Origin: Chloroflexi bacterium CFX4
GTDB lineage: Bacteria > Chloroflexota > Anaerolineae > Aggregatilineales > UBA2796
Direction: 5' to 3'
Length of the DNA stretch: 64,000 nucleotides
Assembly: GCA_021404685.1 (NCBI GenBank)
Contig: QWHC01000020.1
Coordinates: 62,001 to 126,000 of the forward strand
The notes under the pieces are model-generated. The model made no database searches and had not been told where the DNA came from. It saw only the letters and a program-made list of their open reading frames with translations. Every line of letters starts with the position of its first letter. Positions within the stretch are counted from its first letter, which is position 1. The position numbers and the translations under genes are program-made. This document shows, piece by piece, positions 51,319 through 58,669 of the stretch.

Positions 51319-51663
51319 TTGCCAACCTTTAACGAGCGCGTCTTTGCTCTTGTGCGGCGTATTCCGCCCGGTAAAGTCCTCACCTATGGGCGTGTGGCAG
51401 CGCTTTTGGGCGTGCCGCGTGGCGCACGGGCGGTTGGTTGGGCGCTGCACAGTGCGCCGATTGATGGCGATGTGCCTTGGCAGCGCGTCGTAAACGGGCA
51501 AGGGCGCATCAGCACGCGCTGCGAAACGCACGCCGCAGAACGCCAGCGCGAACTGCTGATTGCGGAAGGTGTGCGCTTCTCAGCAGAGGATACGCTTGCC
51601 CTTGCCGATTTTGCCAGTGTGCTGTGGGTGCTGACGCCCGAAGAACTGGCAGCACTGCCTTAA
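51319..51663 (+). CDS. Alkyltransferase-like protein (ATL)
   Basis: A DNA-binding protein of 114 residues with the MGMT fold. The P-C-H-R motif of O6-alkylguanine transferases is here P-W-Q-R-V (W54), so the reactive Cys is gone. Such ATL proteins bind O6-alkylguanine and flag it for nucleotide excision repair. Y-G-R-V-A near 23 and the arginine finger area R-G-A-R-A-V-G are kept. The start is TTG after AAGAGGC, 8 bp after tdk. Confidence 0.88.
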   Translation: MPTFNERVFALVRRIPPGKVLTYGRVAALLGVPRGARAVGWALHSAPIDGDVPWQRVVNGQGRISTRCETHAAERQRELLIAEGVRFSAEDTLALADFASVLWVLTPEELAALP

Positions 51664-51794
51664 GAGGCACTGTGTTATATCCGCTTATTGCCAACATAGG
51701 TGTGTTAGATTCGCGCACCGACCAGTTGCCTTTTGAGCGAGGCTATCCCCACCCTAAAAATCTTCACGGCTTCCCAAATTTCACTTTTGTGCGG
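51664..51794. other. Intergenic stretch with no gene seen
   Basis: 131 bp between the ATL stop and the TATAAT box of the leader region. No convincing ORF or hairpin terminator is seen; the T-rich parts before 51795 may carry a -35 element (TTCCCA at 51771). Confidence 0.4.
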
Positions 51795-51800
51795 TATAAT
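51795..51800 (+). promoter_or_regulatory. Promoter -10 box of the leader RNA
   Basis: TATAAT at 51795-51800, with a weak -35 (TTCCCA, 18 bp before). A transcript starting near 51807-51810 would begin exactly at the long stem described in the next entry. Confidence 0.55.
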
Positions 51801-51809
51801 TTGAGTATC

Positions 51810-51925
51810 GTTAGTGAGTGATGAGGCGCTTATGCGTGTAGCCTTCTTCCTGAAATATCACATCCACTGCTTGCACCACTTTTATCAGCGCGCCACAAGC
51901 GCTGATAGCCTCGTCGATCACTGAC
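51810..51925 (+). ncRNA. Structured leader RNA of unknown class
   Basis: An outer helix of 18 bases pairs 51810-51827 with 51908-51925 (two G-U pairs, one 2-base internal loop). A perfect 9-bp hairpin (51883-51891 with 51899-51907, 7-base loop) sits directly against its 3' strand, and a 55-base region between them is unpaired or weakly folded. The form is that of a compact riboswitch-like junction. It ends about 157 bases before a DMT transporter start. It does not show the cores of TPP, FMN, SAM, cobalamin, lysine or guanidine riboswitches as far as I can see. Confidence 0.55.
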
Positions 51926-52082
51926 TTCTCTCGTACTGTTCAACTGAATACGGTCAGCCTTGTGTGCCACTGTGTTGTGCGCCCATGCTGTGCCGTGCCT
52001 CACTTTCGTCCGTTGCTTATCCGCCAATAAGGGTGAACCCAAAACCTAGATGTGATACCTGACACCATCTTCAGAGGATATT

Positions 52083-53003
52083 ATGATCAACTCCGCCATC
52101 CAGCGCCGCGCTGCGCTGAAAATCAATACAGCCTTTGCCGCAATGATTATTTCGGCTGCCCTGTGGGGAAGCGGCACGGTTTTCAGCAAATACACACTCA
52201 CCTACCTACCACCACTCACGCTTATTGCCCTTGAACTGGTGGCAAGCTGCACAATGCTTTGGCTGTTGCTGCTGCGTAAGGGCAAGCCAAGCCACCTGAA
52301 CCGCCGCACCATTCAGCACGCTTGGGCAGGCATCCTGGAGCCGGGCCTAACCTATCTCTTCTTTACACTCGGTCTAACGCTCACCTCTGCCAGCAGTGCC
52401 ACGTTGATCATGGCGACTGAGCCGGTGATCGTCATCGCATTAGCATGGTGGCTGCTGCGGGAACGCATTGCGCCACGCTTATGGCTACTCATGCTTGCCG
52501 TGATGTTCGGTACGCTGTTGGTCACGCTGGATAGCAGCGGCGAGGGGGCGCAAAGCCTACTCGGTGATCTTTTCATTGTGCTTGGCACCATCAGCACCGC
52601 CCTCTATACCATTTTCTCCAGGGCAGGCGCACGCCAAATGCCGCCATTGCTCTTGGCAGTTCTGCAACAGACGTGCGGCTTGCTTTTTGTGCTGCTGTTG
52701 CTGCCCTTAGAGTGGCTGAGTATTGGCATTCCGCAGCTTGCCGCGCTGCCGCTGCATGTTTGGTTGATTGTTATTTTCACGGGCATCACCCAGAGTGCGC
52801 TGGCCTTCTGGCTCTATTTGCGAGCGCTCAAAGTGATCCCTGCTACACAAGCGGCACTGTTGCTAACCCTGATCCCGATTTTTGGCGTGAGTAGTGCTGC
52901 CGTGCTGCTCAATGAGCAAATGACTTGGCTGCAAGTGGGTGGCGGTGCGCTGATTTTGGTTGCGCTCCTCTATGTGCGCGCCAAAGGCATCACGCACGTC
53001 TAG
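52083..53003 (+). CDS. EamA/DMT-family transporter
   Basis: An inner-membrane protein of 306 residues with 10 predicted helices in two EamA halves. I-S-A-A-L-W-G-S-G-T-V-F near the start is the opening of the first half; the second begins near residue 165 with L-G-T-I-S-T-A-L-Y-T. Family members export amino acids, metabolites or drugs. Start ATG follows AGAGGAT. It is preceded by an unusual 270-base leader and may be controlled there. Substrate unknown. Confidence 0.85.
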   Translation: MINSAIQRRAALKINTAFAAMIISAALWGSGTVFSKYTLTYLPPLTLIALELVASCTMLWLLLLRKGKPSHLNRRTIQHAWAGILEPGLTYLFFTLGLTLTSASSATLIMATEPVIVIALAWWLLRERIAPRLWLLMLAVMFGTLLVTLDSSGEGAQSLLGDLFIVLGTISTALYTIFSRAGARQMPPLLLAVLQQTCGLLFVLLLLPLEWLSIGIPQLAALPLHVWLIVIFTGITQSALAFWLYLRALKVIPATQAALLLTLIPIFGVSSAAVLLNEQMTWLQVGGGALILVALLYVRAKGITHV

Positions 53004-53950
53004 CGCTTGGTTGCCAAAAAGCGATGGATGCGCTCGTTTACTTGCTCAGCCGCATCGTAAATTGCGGCATGTCCCACATTTGGCAGAATTTCGGCGCGCA
53101 CGTCAGGCATATGCTTCATAGCGCGCCGCACCGCCTTGCCTGAATCGAAAATGCCTTCGTGCTGCCCCACCAGCAGTAAGGTTGGCACGCGCACGCTTTG
53201 CAGCACGCGCCCTGACTCACCGCGCACAAACTTGATCAGGGCGCGTGCGCCATGCAGCGTTTCACGGGTGGTTGGTTTGGCGCTCATGCCTGCCAGCGCG
53301 CCCGCATTGTAATGCTTCACCACCAAACTCAGCGCGTAGAACACCTCGCGGTTAAACTTGAGGTTGCTGCGCGGCGGCACAAAGACCATCCGCATCAGGC
53401 GCTGCCCGGCGTGCGTCGGATCGCTGCGTAGGTTCAGCACCAACGGCACGCCACTGCGCCAATAGATGCGAAAGGGCGCAATGCCAACCGGGCTGAGCAA
53501 GACGGCGTGGCTAACGCGCTGCGGCGCAAAGGCTGCAAAGCGCAGCACCATCCAGCCGCCCAAACACACGCCCGCCAATGCCGCTTGTGGCAGCCCTAGC
53601 CCATCCAGCACATCTGCCAGCCATAACGACCAACTCTCATCAAGGATGTTTGGCACAGTTGCCGCACTTCTGCCCGGCTGCCCAACACAATCCACCGCGT
53701 AAATGCGATAGCGCGCCGCCAAGCCTTCCATCTGCTGCCGCCACAAGGGTGAGCCTGCACCATAGCCGTGAATCAGCACCAACGGCGGCGCCGATTCCTC
53801 ACCAGCACGGATGAAATGCGTCTCGCCAAAGCGCGTTGGCAGGTAGTCCGTGCTGATCGGAATTTGGAAGGCGCGCAGTGCCTCTGTGTACCAGTCTTGT
53901 AAGATGGCGTAGCCTTCAGGTGTGCGGTAGAGGAACGGATCGTAGGGCAT
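53000..53950 (-). CDS. Alpha/beta hydrolase with cysteine at the nucleophile
   Basis: A protein of 316 residues. I-H-G-Y-G-A-G at 60-66 is the oxyanion-hole loop, and the nucleophile elbow G-V-C-L-G-G (C129) has Cys instead of Ser. The base His lies in N-V-G-H-A near residue 298; the acid is probably the Glu or Asp in H-E-G-I-F-D near 263. Ser to Cys is known in dienelactone hydrolase and a few others. ATG 53950 has GGAAAG before it; longer frames lack a site. Tail overlaps EamA by 4 bp. Substrate unknown. Confidence 0.82.
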   Translation of the reverse strand: MPYDPFLYRTPEGYAILQDWYTEALRAFQIPISTDYLPTRFGETHFIRAGEESAPPLVLIHGYGAGSPLWRQQMEGLAARYRIYAVDCVGQPGRSAATVPNILDESWSLWLADVLDGLGLPQAALAGVCLGGWMVLRFAAFAPQRVSHAVLLSPVGIAPFRIYWRSGVPLVLNLRSDPTHAGQRLMRMVFVPPRSNLKFNREVFYALSLVVKHYNAGALAGMSAKPTTRETLHGARALIKFVRGESGRVLQSVRVPTLLLVGQHEGIFDSGKAVRRAMKHMPDVRAEILPNVGHAAIYDAAEQVNERIHRFLATKR

Positions 53951-54043
53951 GTGTGTTCTTTCCACGTAAAGGGTATGTGATAAGTCTTGGCTTATCTCAG
54001 AAATAAGGCATTGCCTCTGCCAGCAATCGGTAGGATGCACTAT

Positions 54044-54068
54044 AGTCATACACAAGAGTCATACACAA
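54044..54068 (+). promoter_or_regulatory. Two direct repeats before the sulfur operon
   Basis: AGTCATACACAA occurs twice (54044-54055 and 54057-54068) with a 13-bp period, next to a TATAGT box at 54041-54046 and 38 bp before the first rhodanese gene. A possible operator. Confidence 0.4.
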
Positions 54069-54105
54069 ACCAATCTTTGTCAGCAAATTGATCGCGGAGC
54101 CTTCC

Positions 54106-54603
54106 ATGAGTCATAAGAAATCTGCTAAACACAGCGCCAACCGCGCCAACCGCGCCAAGCCGAGCGCCCAACATAATGGGCAAGCGTTAGTGATATTCGG
54201 CGCGGGCATCTTGATCGTTGTGGCAGCGCTGCTTGTCGGCATCTTCGTTAGCGGCGGCGGTGCAGCCACCACCACCGCAAGCGCTGACGCCGTGCAAGGC
54301 GGCGTGATTAGCCCTTCGCAGTATGTGGCGCAGTTTAGCAACACCAACCACTTGTTGTTGGACGTGCGTACCGTAGGCGAGTTTGCCAGCGGTCACATTG
54401 GCGGCGCGGCAAACATCCCTGTGGAAGAACTGGCGAACCGCCTTGCCGAAGTGCCGAACGATCAGCCGATTGTGATCTACTGCCGCAGCGGCAACCGCAG
54501 CGCACAGGCAGCGCGCATTCTCCGCAGCGCAGGCTACGCAGTGGTCTATGACCTAGGCGGCATCATCACATGGCAAGCGCAAGGCTATCCCGTTCAACAG
54601 TAA
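54106..54603 (+). CDS. Membrane-anchored rhodanese
   Basis: A protein of 165 residues. A basic N-terminus of 26 residues, one membrane segment at about 28-52 and an outward Ala/Thr/Ser linker are followed by a rhodanese domain with D-V-R-T-V-G-E-F near 85 and the active-site loop C-R-S-G-N-R-S near 125. Rhodaneses move sulfane sulfur to cyanide, thiols or proteins; this one sits outside the membrane. First gene of the sulfur operon. Confidence 0.92.
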   Translation: MSHKKSAKHSANRANRAKPSAQHNGQALVIFGAGILIVVAALLVGIFVSGGGAATTTASADAVQGGVISPSQYVAQFSNTNHLLLDVRTVGEFASGHIGGAANIPVEELANRLAEVPNDQPIVIYCRSGNRSAQAARILRSAGYAVVYDLGGIITWQAQGYPVQQ

Positions 54604-54632
54604 GCAACACTAGTAAAGAGGAATCAGACAGC

Positions 54633-54977
54633 ATGGCATTTCTATTCGGACGCAAACAAGAAGCCTACGGCAACCTCAGCACGCAAGAATACCGTGATCA
54701 ATATTTCAGCACGGGCGCAGATCATGTGCTGGTAGATGTCCGCACGGCGGGCGAATTTCATGGCGGGCATATCCCGAACGCGCTCAACATTCCGCTGGAT
54801 CAGCTTTCGCGCCGCTTGAGCGAGATTCCAACAGGCAAGCCAGTGATCGTGGTGTGTGCCAGCGGCAGCCGCAGTAAAAGTGGGTCGGACATCCTTGTGC
54901 GCGGCGGCTACACAGAGGTTTACAACCTGAAGGGCGGCACCATGGCATGGATGATGCAAGGCGGCAAGCTGGAGTAA
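54633..54977 (+). CDS. Cytoplasmic rhodanese
   Basis: A single-domain sulfurtransferase of 114 residues. D-V-R-T-A-G-E-F near residue 35 and the active-site C-A-S-G-S-R-S (Cys near 75). No membrane segment or signal peptide. Second gene of the operon, 29 bp after the first; GAGGAA precedes the ATG. It probably passes sulfane sulfur made or scavenged by the neighbours. Confidence 0.92.
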   Translation: MAFLFGRKQEAYGNLSTQEYRDQYFSTGADHVLVDVRTAGEFHGGHIPNALNIPLDQLSRRLSEIPTGKPVIVVCASGSRSKSGSDILVRGGYTEVYNLKGGTMAWMMQGGKLE

Positions 54978-54989
54978 GGTAGGTCTAGG

Positions 54990-56423
54990 ATGCTTCTAAA
55001 ATATTTCTATGATGAGCAGCTCGCGCAAGCCTCTTATCTGGTTGGCTGCGCGGCAACGGGCGAAGCGTTGGTGATCGATCCCTCGCGTGAGGTGGAACAG
55101 TACATCACGGCGGCACAGGCGCATGGCATGAGCATCACGCACGTCACCGAGACGCACATTCATGCCGATTTTGTGAGCGGCGCACGTGAACTTGCCACGC
55201 TAACCGGCGCAGCACTCTACTTAAGCGATATGGGCAGCGCCGATTGGAAATACACCTATGCCGACGCAGCAGGCGCTATTTTGGTGCGCGATGGCGATTG
55301 GTGGAAGGTCGGCAACGTTAAGGTAGAAGTGCTGCACACGCCGGGTCACACACCAGAGCATATCAGCTTCATGATCACGGATACGGCGGCTGCCGATAAG
55401 CCGCTGGGCATTTTCACGGGCGATTTTCTGTTCGTGGGCGATGTCGGTCGCCCTGATCTGCTTGAAGAAGCCGCCGGCATGATCGGCACCAAAGAAGTCG
55501 GTGCGCGGCAGCAGTTCGCCACAGTGCAGCGCTTTAAGCACCTGCCCGACTATCTACAAATTTTCCCTGGTCACGGTGCAGGCAGCGCCTGCGGCAAGGC
55601 GCTTGGTGCCATGCCTTCAACCACACTCGGCTACGAGAAGCTGTTCAACCCTGCCTTCCAGTTTGAGGATGAGACGGCGTTTGTGGCTTGGTTGCTGGAA
55701 GGGCAGCCGGAAGCACCACGCTACTTCGCGCAGATGAAGCACGTCAACAAGCACGGATCGCCCTTGCGCCGTGAGCTGCCCGTGCCACAGCGCCTCAGCC
55801 GCGCTGAACTGGACGCCCTGCTCACCGAAGGCGCTTTTGTGGCAGACTTCCGCGCAGAGCAGGCATTCCGCAAGGCGCACATTCCAAAGACGGTCAGCAT
55901 TCCTGCCACCAGCCGCACCTTCAGCACTTATGTGGGTTGGTTTGTGGAGTACGACAAGCCTTTCTATTTCGTCACAGAGCGCGATGCCGATGTGCCTGCA
56001 CTGTTGAGCGCTTTACATGCTATCGGTGTGGATAACGTACAAGGCTACGTCACCGCAGAGGCGCTCCGCAGCCACACCGACAGCTTGCCGATGATCGACT
56101 CGGATAGTCTAGCTGTTCGCAGAGAGGATGAACCCTTCCACCTGCTAGATGTGCGCGGCGCAAGTGAACACTTTGAGACGCGCATCTCAGGCACAACGCT
56201 GCATATTCCAGTTGGGCATTTGCCGCGCCGTTTTGCCGAAATTCCACACAACGAGCGCGTGCCGATTGTGGTGTACTGCGCCAGCGGCTATCGTTCGCAG
56301 ATTGCGGCAAGCTGGCTGCGCGCTCAGGGCTTCACCAATGTGCTGAATCTGCCAGAGAGCATGGCGCTGTGGGCTACGCGAATAGCGATAGAGCATGGCG
56401 TCAAAGAAGATATGCCGTTCTAG
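54990..56423 (+). CDS. Persulfide dioxygenase-like MBL protein with two rhodanese domains
   Basis: A protein of 477 residues. Residues 1-250 are an ETHE1-type MBL fold with T-H-I-H-A-D-F (HxHxD), T-P-G-H-T-P-E-H and F-P-G-H-G metal sites, T-G-D-F-L-F-V-G-D-V-G-R-P-D being a family block. Two rhodanese domains follow: the first (about 270-360) has lost its active Cys, the second ends with Y-C-A-S-G-Y-R-S near 428 and is intact. The enzyme probably oxidises glutathione- or protein-persulfide to sulfite, with the rhodanese parts providing persulfide. Placed 12 bp after rhodanese gene two. Confidence 0.92.
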   Translation: MLLKYFYDEQLAQASYLVGCAATGEALVIDPSREVEQYITAAQAHGMSITHVTETHIHADFVSGARELATLTGAALYLSDMGSADWKYTYADAAGAILVRDGDWWKVGNVKVEVLHTPGHTPEHISFMITDTAAADKPLGIFTGDFLFVGDVGRPDLLEEAAGMIGTKEVGARQQFATVQRFKHLPDYLQIFPGHGAGSACGKALGAMPSTTLGYEKLFNPAFQFEDETAFVAWLLEGQPEAPRYFAQMKHVNKHGSPLRRELPVPQRLSRAELDALLTEGAFVADFRAEQAFRKAHIPKTVSIPATSRTFSTYVGWFVEYDKPFYFVTERDADVPALLSALHAIGVDNVQGYVTAEALRSHTDSLPMIDSDSLAVRREDEPFHLLDVRGASEHFETRISGTTLHIPVGHLPRRFAEIPHNERVPIVVYCASGYRSQIAASWLRAQGFTNVLNLPESMALWATRIAIEHGVKEDMPF

Positions 56424-56424
56424 T

Positions 56425-57177
56425 ATGAACGCCTTGCTGCTGGATAGTGGGTTAGGCTTGTTGATCGGGCTGACGCTGGGCTTGCTTGGCGGCGGCGGCT
56501 CGATCCTAACTGTGCCGATGTTGGTCTATCTGGTTGGGCAAACGCCGCAAGCAGCGGTGACTGCCTCATTAGTCATCGTCGGTGTAAACAGCGCGGCAGG
56601 CGTGCTGCTTCACCGCGCACAGGGCGCCGTCAATTGGCGAATCGCCTTCATCTTTGGCGGCGTGGGCATGGCGTTTGCCTACTGCGCCGCCAACTTCTCT
56701 AAATTCTTCCCGTCTGAGGCGCTGATGATCGCCTTTGCCTTGTTGATGTTGGTTGTCGGCGCGCTGATGCTGCGCGGGCGGGCAGCCTTGAAGACACAAA
56801 CTGACTTGTGCTGGCGCAAAGTGCTGTTTGGTGGCGCGGCGGTTGGCGCCCTGACGGGCTTTTTAGGGGTCGGCGGCGGTTTCCTGATCGTGCCGACTCT
56901 GGTGATGTTGGTTGGCTTGCCAATGAAACAGGCGGTTGGTACCTCACTGGTGGTCATCGTGATGAACAGCGCGGCGGGCTTGCTAGGGCATCTGGGCGAG
57001 ACGGCGCTTGATGTCGGGATGATCGCGGTTTTCGTCGGCGCAGGCATGGTTGGCACATACCTCGGCGTGCGGCTGGCAAAACGCCTGAAGGCAGAACATT
57101 TGCGGCAGGCGTTCGCGCTGTTCGTGATTGGTTTGGCAATCGTGCTGCTGATTGATAATGTGGGCAAGGTGTTTTAG
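56425..57177 (+). CDS. TauE/SafE-family sulfite exporter
   Basis: A protein of 250 residues with about eight membrane helices in two similar halves. G-L-L-G-G-G-G-S near residue 27 and G-F-L-G-V-G-G-G-F near 152 are the family motifs. TauE proteins export sulfite or related anions. Being 1 bp after the persulfide-dioxygenase-like gene, it fits removal of the sulfite product. ATG 56425 is preferred over one in the previous gene. Confidence 0.9.
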   Translation: MNALLLDSGLGLLIGLTLGLLGGGGSILTVPMLVYLVGQTPQAAVTASLVIVGVNSAAGVLLHRAQGAVNWRIAFIFGGVGMAFAYCAANFSKFFPSEALMIAFALLMLVVGALMLRGRAALKTQTDLCWRKVLFGGAAVGALTGFLGVGGGFLIVPTLVMLVGLPMKQAVGTSLVVIVMNSAAGLLGHLGETALDVGMIAVFVGAGMVGTYLGVRLAKRLKAEHLRQAFALFVIGLAIVLLIDNVGKVF

Positions 57178-57189
57178 CCGAACGTATGC

Positions 57190-57211
57190 AGGGTGTGGTG
57201 ATTCACACCCT
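57190..57211 (+). terminator. Hairpin after the sulfur operon
   Basis: An 8-bp stem (AGGGTGTG/CACACCCT) with a 6-base loop, 13 bp after the TauE stop; no T-run. Confidence 0.5.
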
Positions 57212-57225
57212 CATGAAGTGCTGCC

Positions 57226-57254
57226 TTGACGCTCTCTGCGGAATCGCCTACAAT
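57226..57254 (+). promoter_or_regulatory. Promoter of tRNA-Arg
   Basis: TTGACG-17-TACAAT, 8 bp before the tRNA. Confidence 0.85.
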
Positions 57255-57262
57255 GCTAATAT

Positions 57263-57548
57263 GCCTCCGTAGCTCAGGGGATAGAGCGAGTGCCTTCTGA
57301 GTAAGTAAACTACTTGGGCGTTATCAAGGAAACTTGATAACTGTAAGCAGTCAAACTCGGTGAAAGCTAAGGGTGCTTTCCTATGCTAATACCGAGCCAA
57401 GCATTTGCACAGCAAATGAAGGTGTAGAGACTAGACGGCTGCCACCTAAACGCGCAAAGGCGCGCAGGGTGAAGGTATAGTCCACAGCGCGTAGAAATAC
57501 GCACCACTGTGAAGCACGAGGTCGGGGGTTCGAATCCCTCCGGGGGCG
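57263..57548 (+). tRNA. tRNA-Arg (TCT), interrupted by a group I intron
   Basis: Exon 1 (57263-57298) and exon 2 (57512-57548) join into a normal 73-base tRNA: acceptor GCCTCCG/CGGGGGC, D-arm GCTC/GAGC, anticodon stem of four pairs plus an A-G mismatch (AGTGC/GCACG), loop CTTCTAA (anticodon TCT), variable AGGTC, T-arm GGGGG/CCCTC. CCA is not encoded. The intron sits after U36, the last anticodon base, the site I recall for introns in proteobacterial tRNA-Ile(CAU) and tRNA-Arg(CCU). It must be spliced out for the tRNA to work. Confidence 0.93.
57299..57511 (+). ncRNA. Self-splicing group I intron (IC3-like), 213 nt, no ORF
   Basis: P1 pairs exon bases 57296-57298 and intron start 57299-57303 with 57311-57318, giving the required U-G pair at the 5' splice site (57298/57316). 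P2 57321-57328/57333-57340 has a GAAA loop. P3 46-52/34-40 of the 573xx/574xx blocks pairs with one mismatch; P4 57356-57361/57391-57396; P5 holds CTAAG...TATG, a near match to the 11-base tetraloop receptor; P6 57402-57408/57412-57418; P7 57429-57433/57478-57482; P8 57451-57455/57460-57464; P9 57489-57493/57498-57502 with a GAAA loop that could dock in P5. The intron ends in G (57511). Layout and the block GTGTAGAGACTAGACGGC match the Azoarcus intron as I recall it. Confidence 0.93.
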
Positions 57549-57599
57549 CACAAACATAGCGAGTTGCCGTGCAAACGGCGGATAGCGTTGGGAGCAACC

Positions 57600-58052
57600 A
57601 TGAGTTGGTTTCACGAGATCGTCAGCAATCCCCACATTGACGTTGCTTTATTGATGGATGGCGGTGGGCGAATCGTGGCGACTTCTAGCCAAGCCAGCAG
57701 CGAAACACGCCGTGCCGCCGCCATGATCCGTGCGGCGGAAGTGTTGGCGCACGAACTTTCCAGCGAGCTAGGGCGTGGCGAAGTCAACCTGCTTCAGATC
57801 AGCACGGTGAGTGGGCATGTCTTGGTGATGCCCGTTGGCAGCGCGCACTACCTTGTGCTGCTCACGCAACGCGCCGCGCCTTTAGAGCTAATCCGCACCT
57901 ATTTGCACCGCCTGCTTGAAAATATGCCCGAAGCCGAGATTGCCGCTGCCTTTCAGGGCATTCCCTACTCACCTTGGGATGAACTGAATGTGGACGATCT
58001 CTTTAACGCCCTTTCGGAATGGCTGCACAATGGTGGCGACTCCCGCACCTGA
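57600..58052 (+). CDS. Roadblock/LC7-domain protein (MglB-like)
   Basis: A protein of 150 residues with one roadblock fold: G-G-G-R-I-V-A-T-S-S near residue 22, then A-E-V-L-A-H-E-L, G-H-V-L-V-M-P-V-G near 77 and L-V-L-L-T. MglB-type proteins regulate small GTPases; no Ras-like GTPase gene is in this window. The tail of about 40 residues is unlike MglB. ATG 57600 has GGGAGC before it. 52 bp after the tRNA. Confidence 0.75.
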   Translation: MSWFHEIVSNPHIDVALLMDGGGRIVATSSQASSETRRAAAMIRAAEVLAHELSSELGRGEVNLLQISTVSGHVLVMPVGSAHYLVLLTQRAAPLELIRTYLHRLLENMPEAEIAAAFQGIPYSPWDELNVDDLFNALSEWLHNGGDSRT

Positions 58053-58638
58053 GCCGTGCGTGCTGCGCTTCTGGAAGCCGTATGGTGTGCTGACTCAGTT
58101 CACCGATCCCGAAGGGCGCCCAACGCTTGCTAACTACATTAAAGTGCCAAACGTCTACAGCGCCGGCAGGCTGGATTTTGACAGCGAAGGCTTGCTGCTG
58201 CTGACCAACAGCGGCGCGCTCATCGCACGCCTTACCGATCCGCGCTACGAGCATCCTAAAACCTATCTGGCGCAGGTTGAACGCCTGCCAAGCGAGGCGG
58301 ATTTAGATCGGCTGCGCGGCGGTATCCACCTGAAAGATGGGCAAACGCGCCCTGCCCAAGTCCGCTTGCTAGAGGTGCCACCCGCCCTGCCCGAACGAAC
58401 GCCGCCCATTCGCTACCGCGCTAATGTGCCAACCGCCTGGCTCCAGATCACCCTCACAGAGGGCAAGAAGCGCCAAGTGCGCCGCATGACTGCCGCCATC
58501 GGCTTTCCGACGCTGCGCCTAGTACGGATCGCCATTGGGCATATCACCTTAGAGGGATTGGCTGTGGGTAGCTATGAAGCGCTTTCACAAGGGCAAATCG
58601 CTGCTTTATGGCGGTCGCTTCGGCGCACCAACCGTTGA
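58030..58638 (+). CDS. Pseudouridine synthase (RluE/RsuA family)
   Basis: Isomerises a uridine in rRNA. About 202 residues, without an S4 domain, as in RluE. A-G-R-L-D-F-D-S-E-G-L-L-L-L-T (Asp nucleophile) near residue 45 is the family signature, and G-K-K-R-Q-V-R-R-M later on. It overlaps the roadblock gene by 23 bp and shares its direction. The exact target (23S U2457 in E. coli RluE) is not provable here. Confidence 0.9.
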   Translation: MVATPAPEPCVLRFWKPYGVLTQFTDPEGRPTLANYIKVPNVYSAGRLDFDSEGLLLLTNSGALIARLTDPRYEHPKTYLAQVERLPSEADLDRLRGGIHLKDGQTRPAQVRLLEVPPALPERTPPIRYRANVPTAWLQITLTEGKKRQVRRMTAAIGFPTLRLVRIAIGHITLEGLAVGSYEALSQGQIAALWRSLRRTNR

Positions 58639-58669
58639 CAAATCGCCTCTGAGCCTCTAGAGTTTTAGC

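Noticed and set aside
51950..51990. GCCACTGTG, which resembles the B12-box of cobalamin riboswitches
   Set aside because: The surrounding conserved blocks (the GGTGAAAATCC-type stretch and others) are missing.
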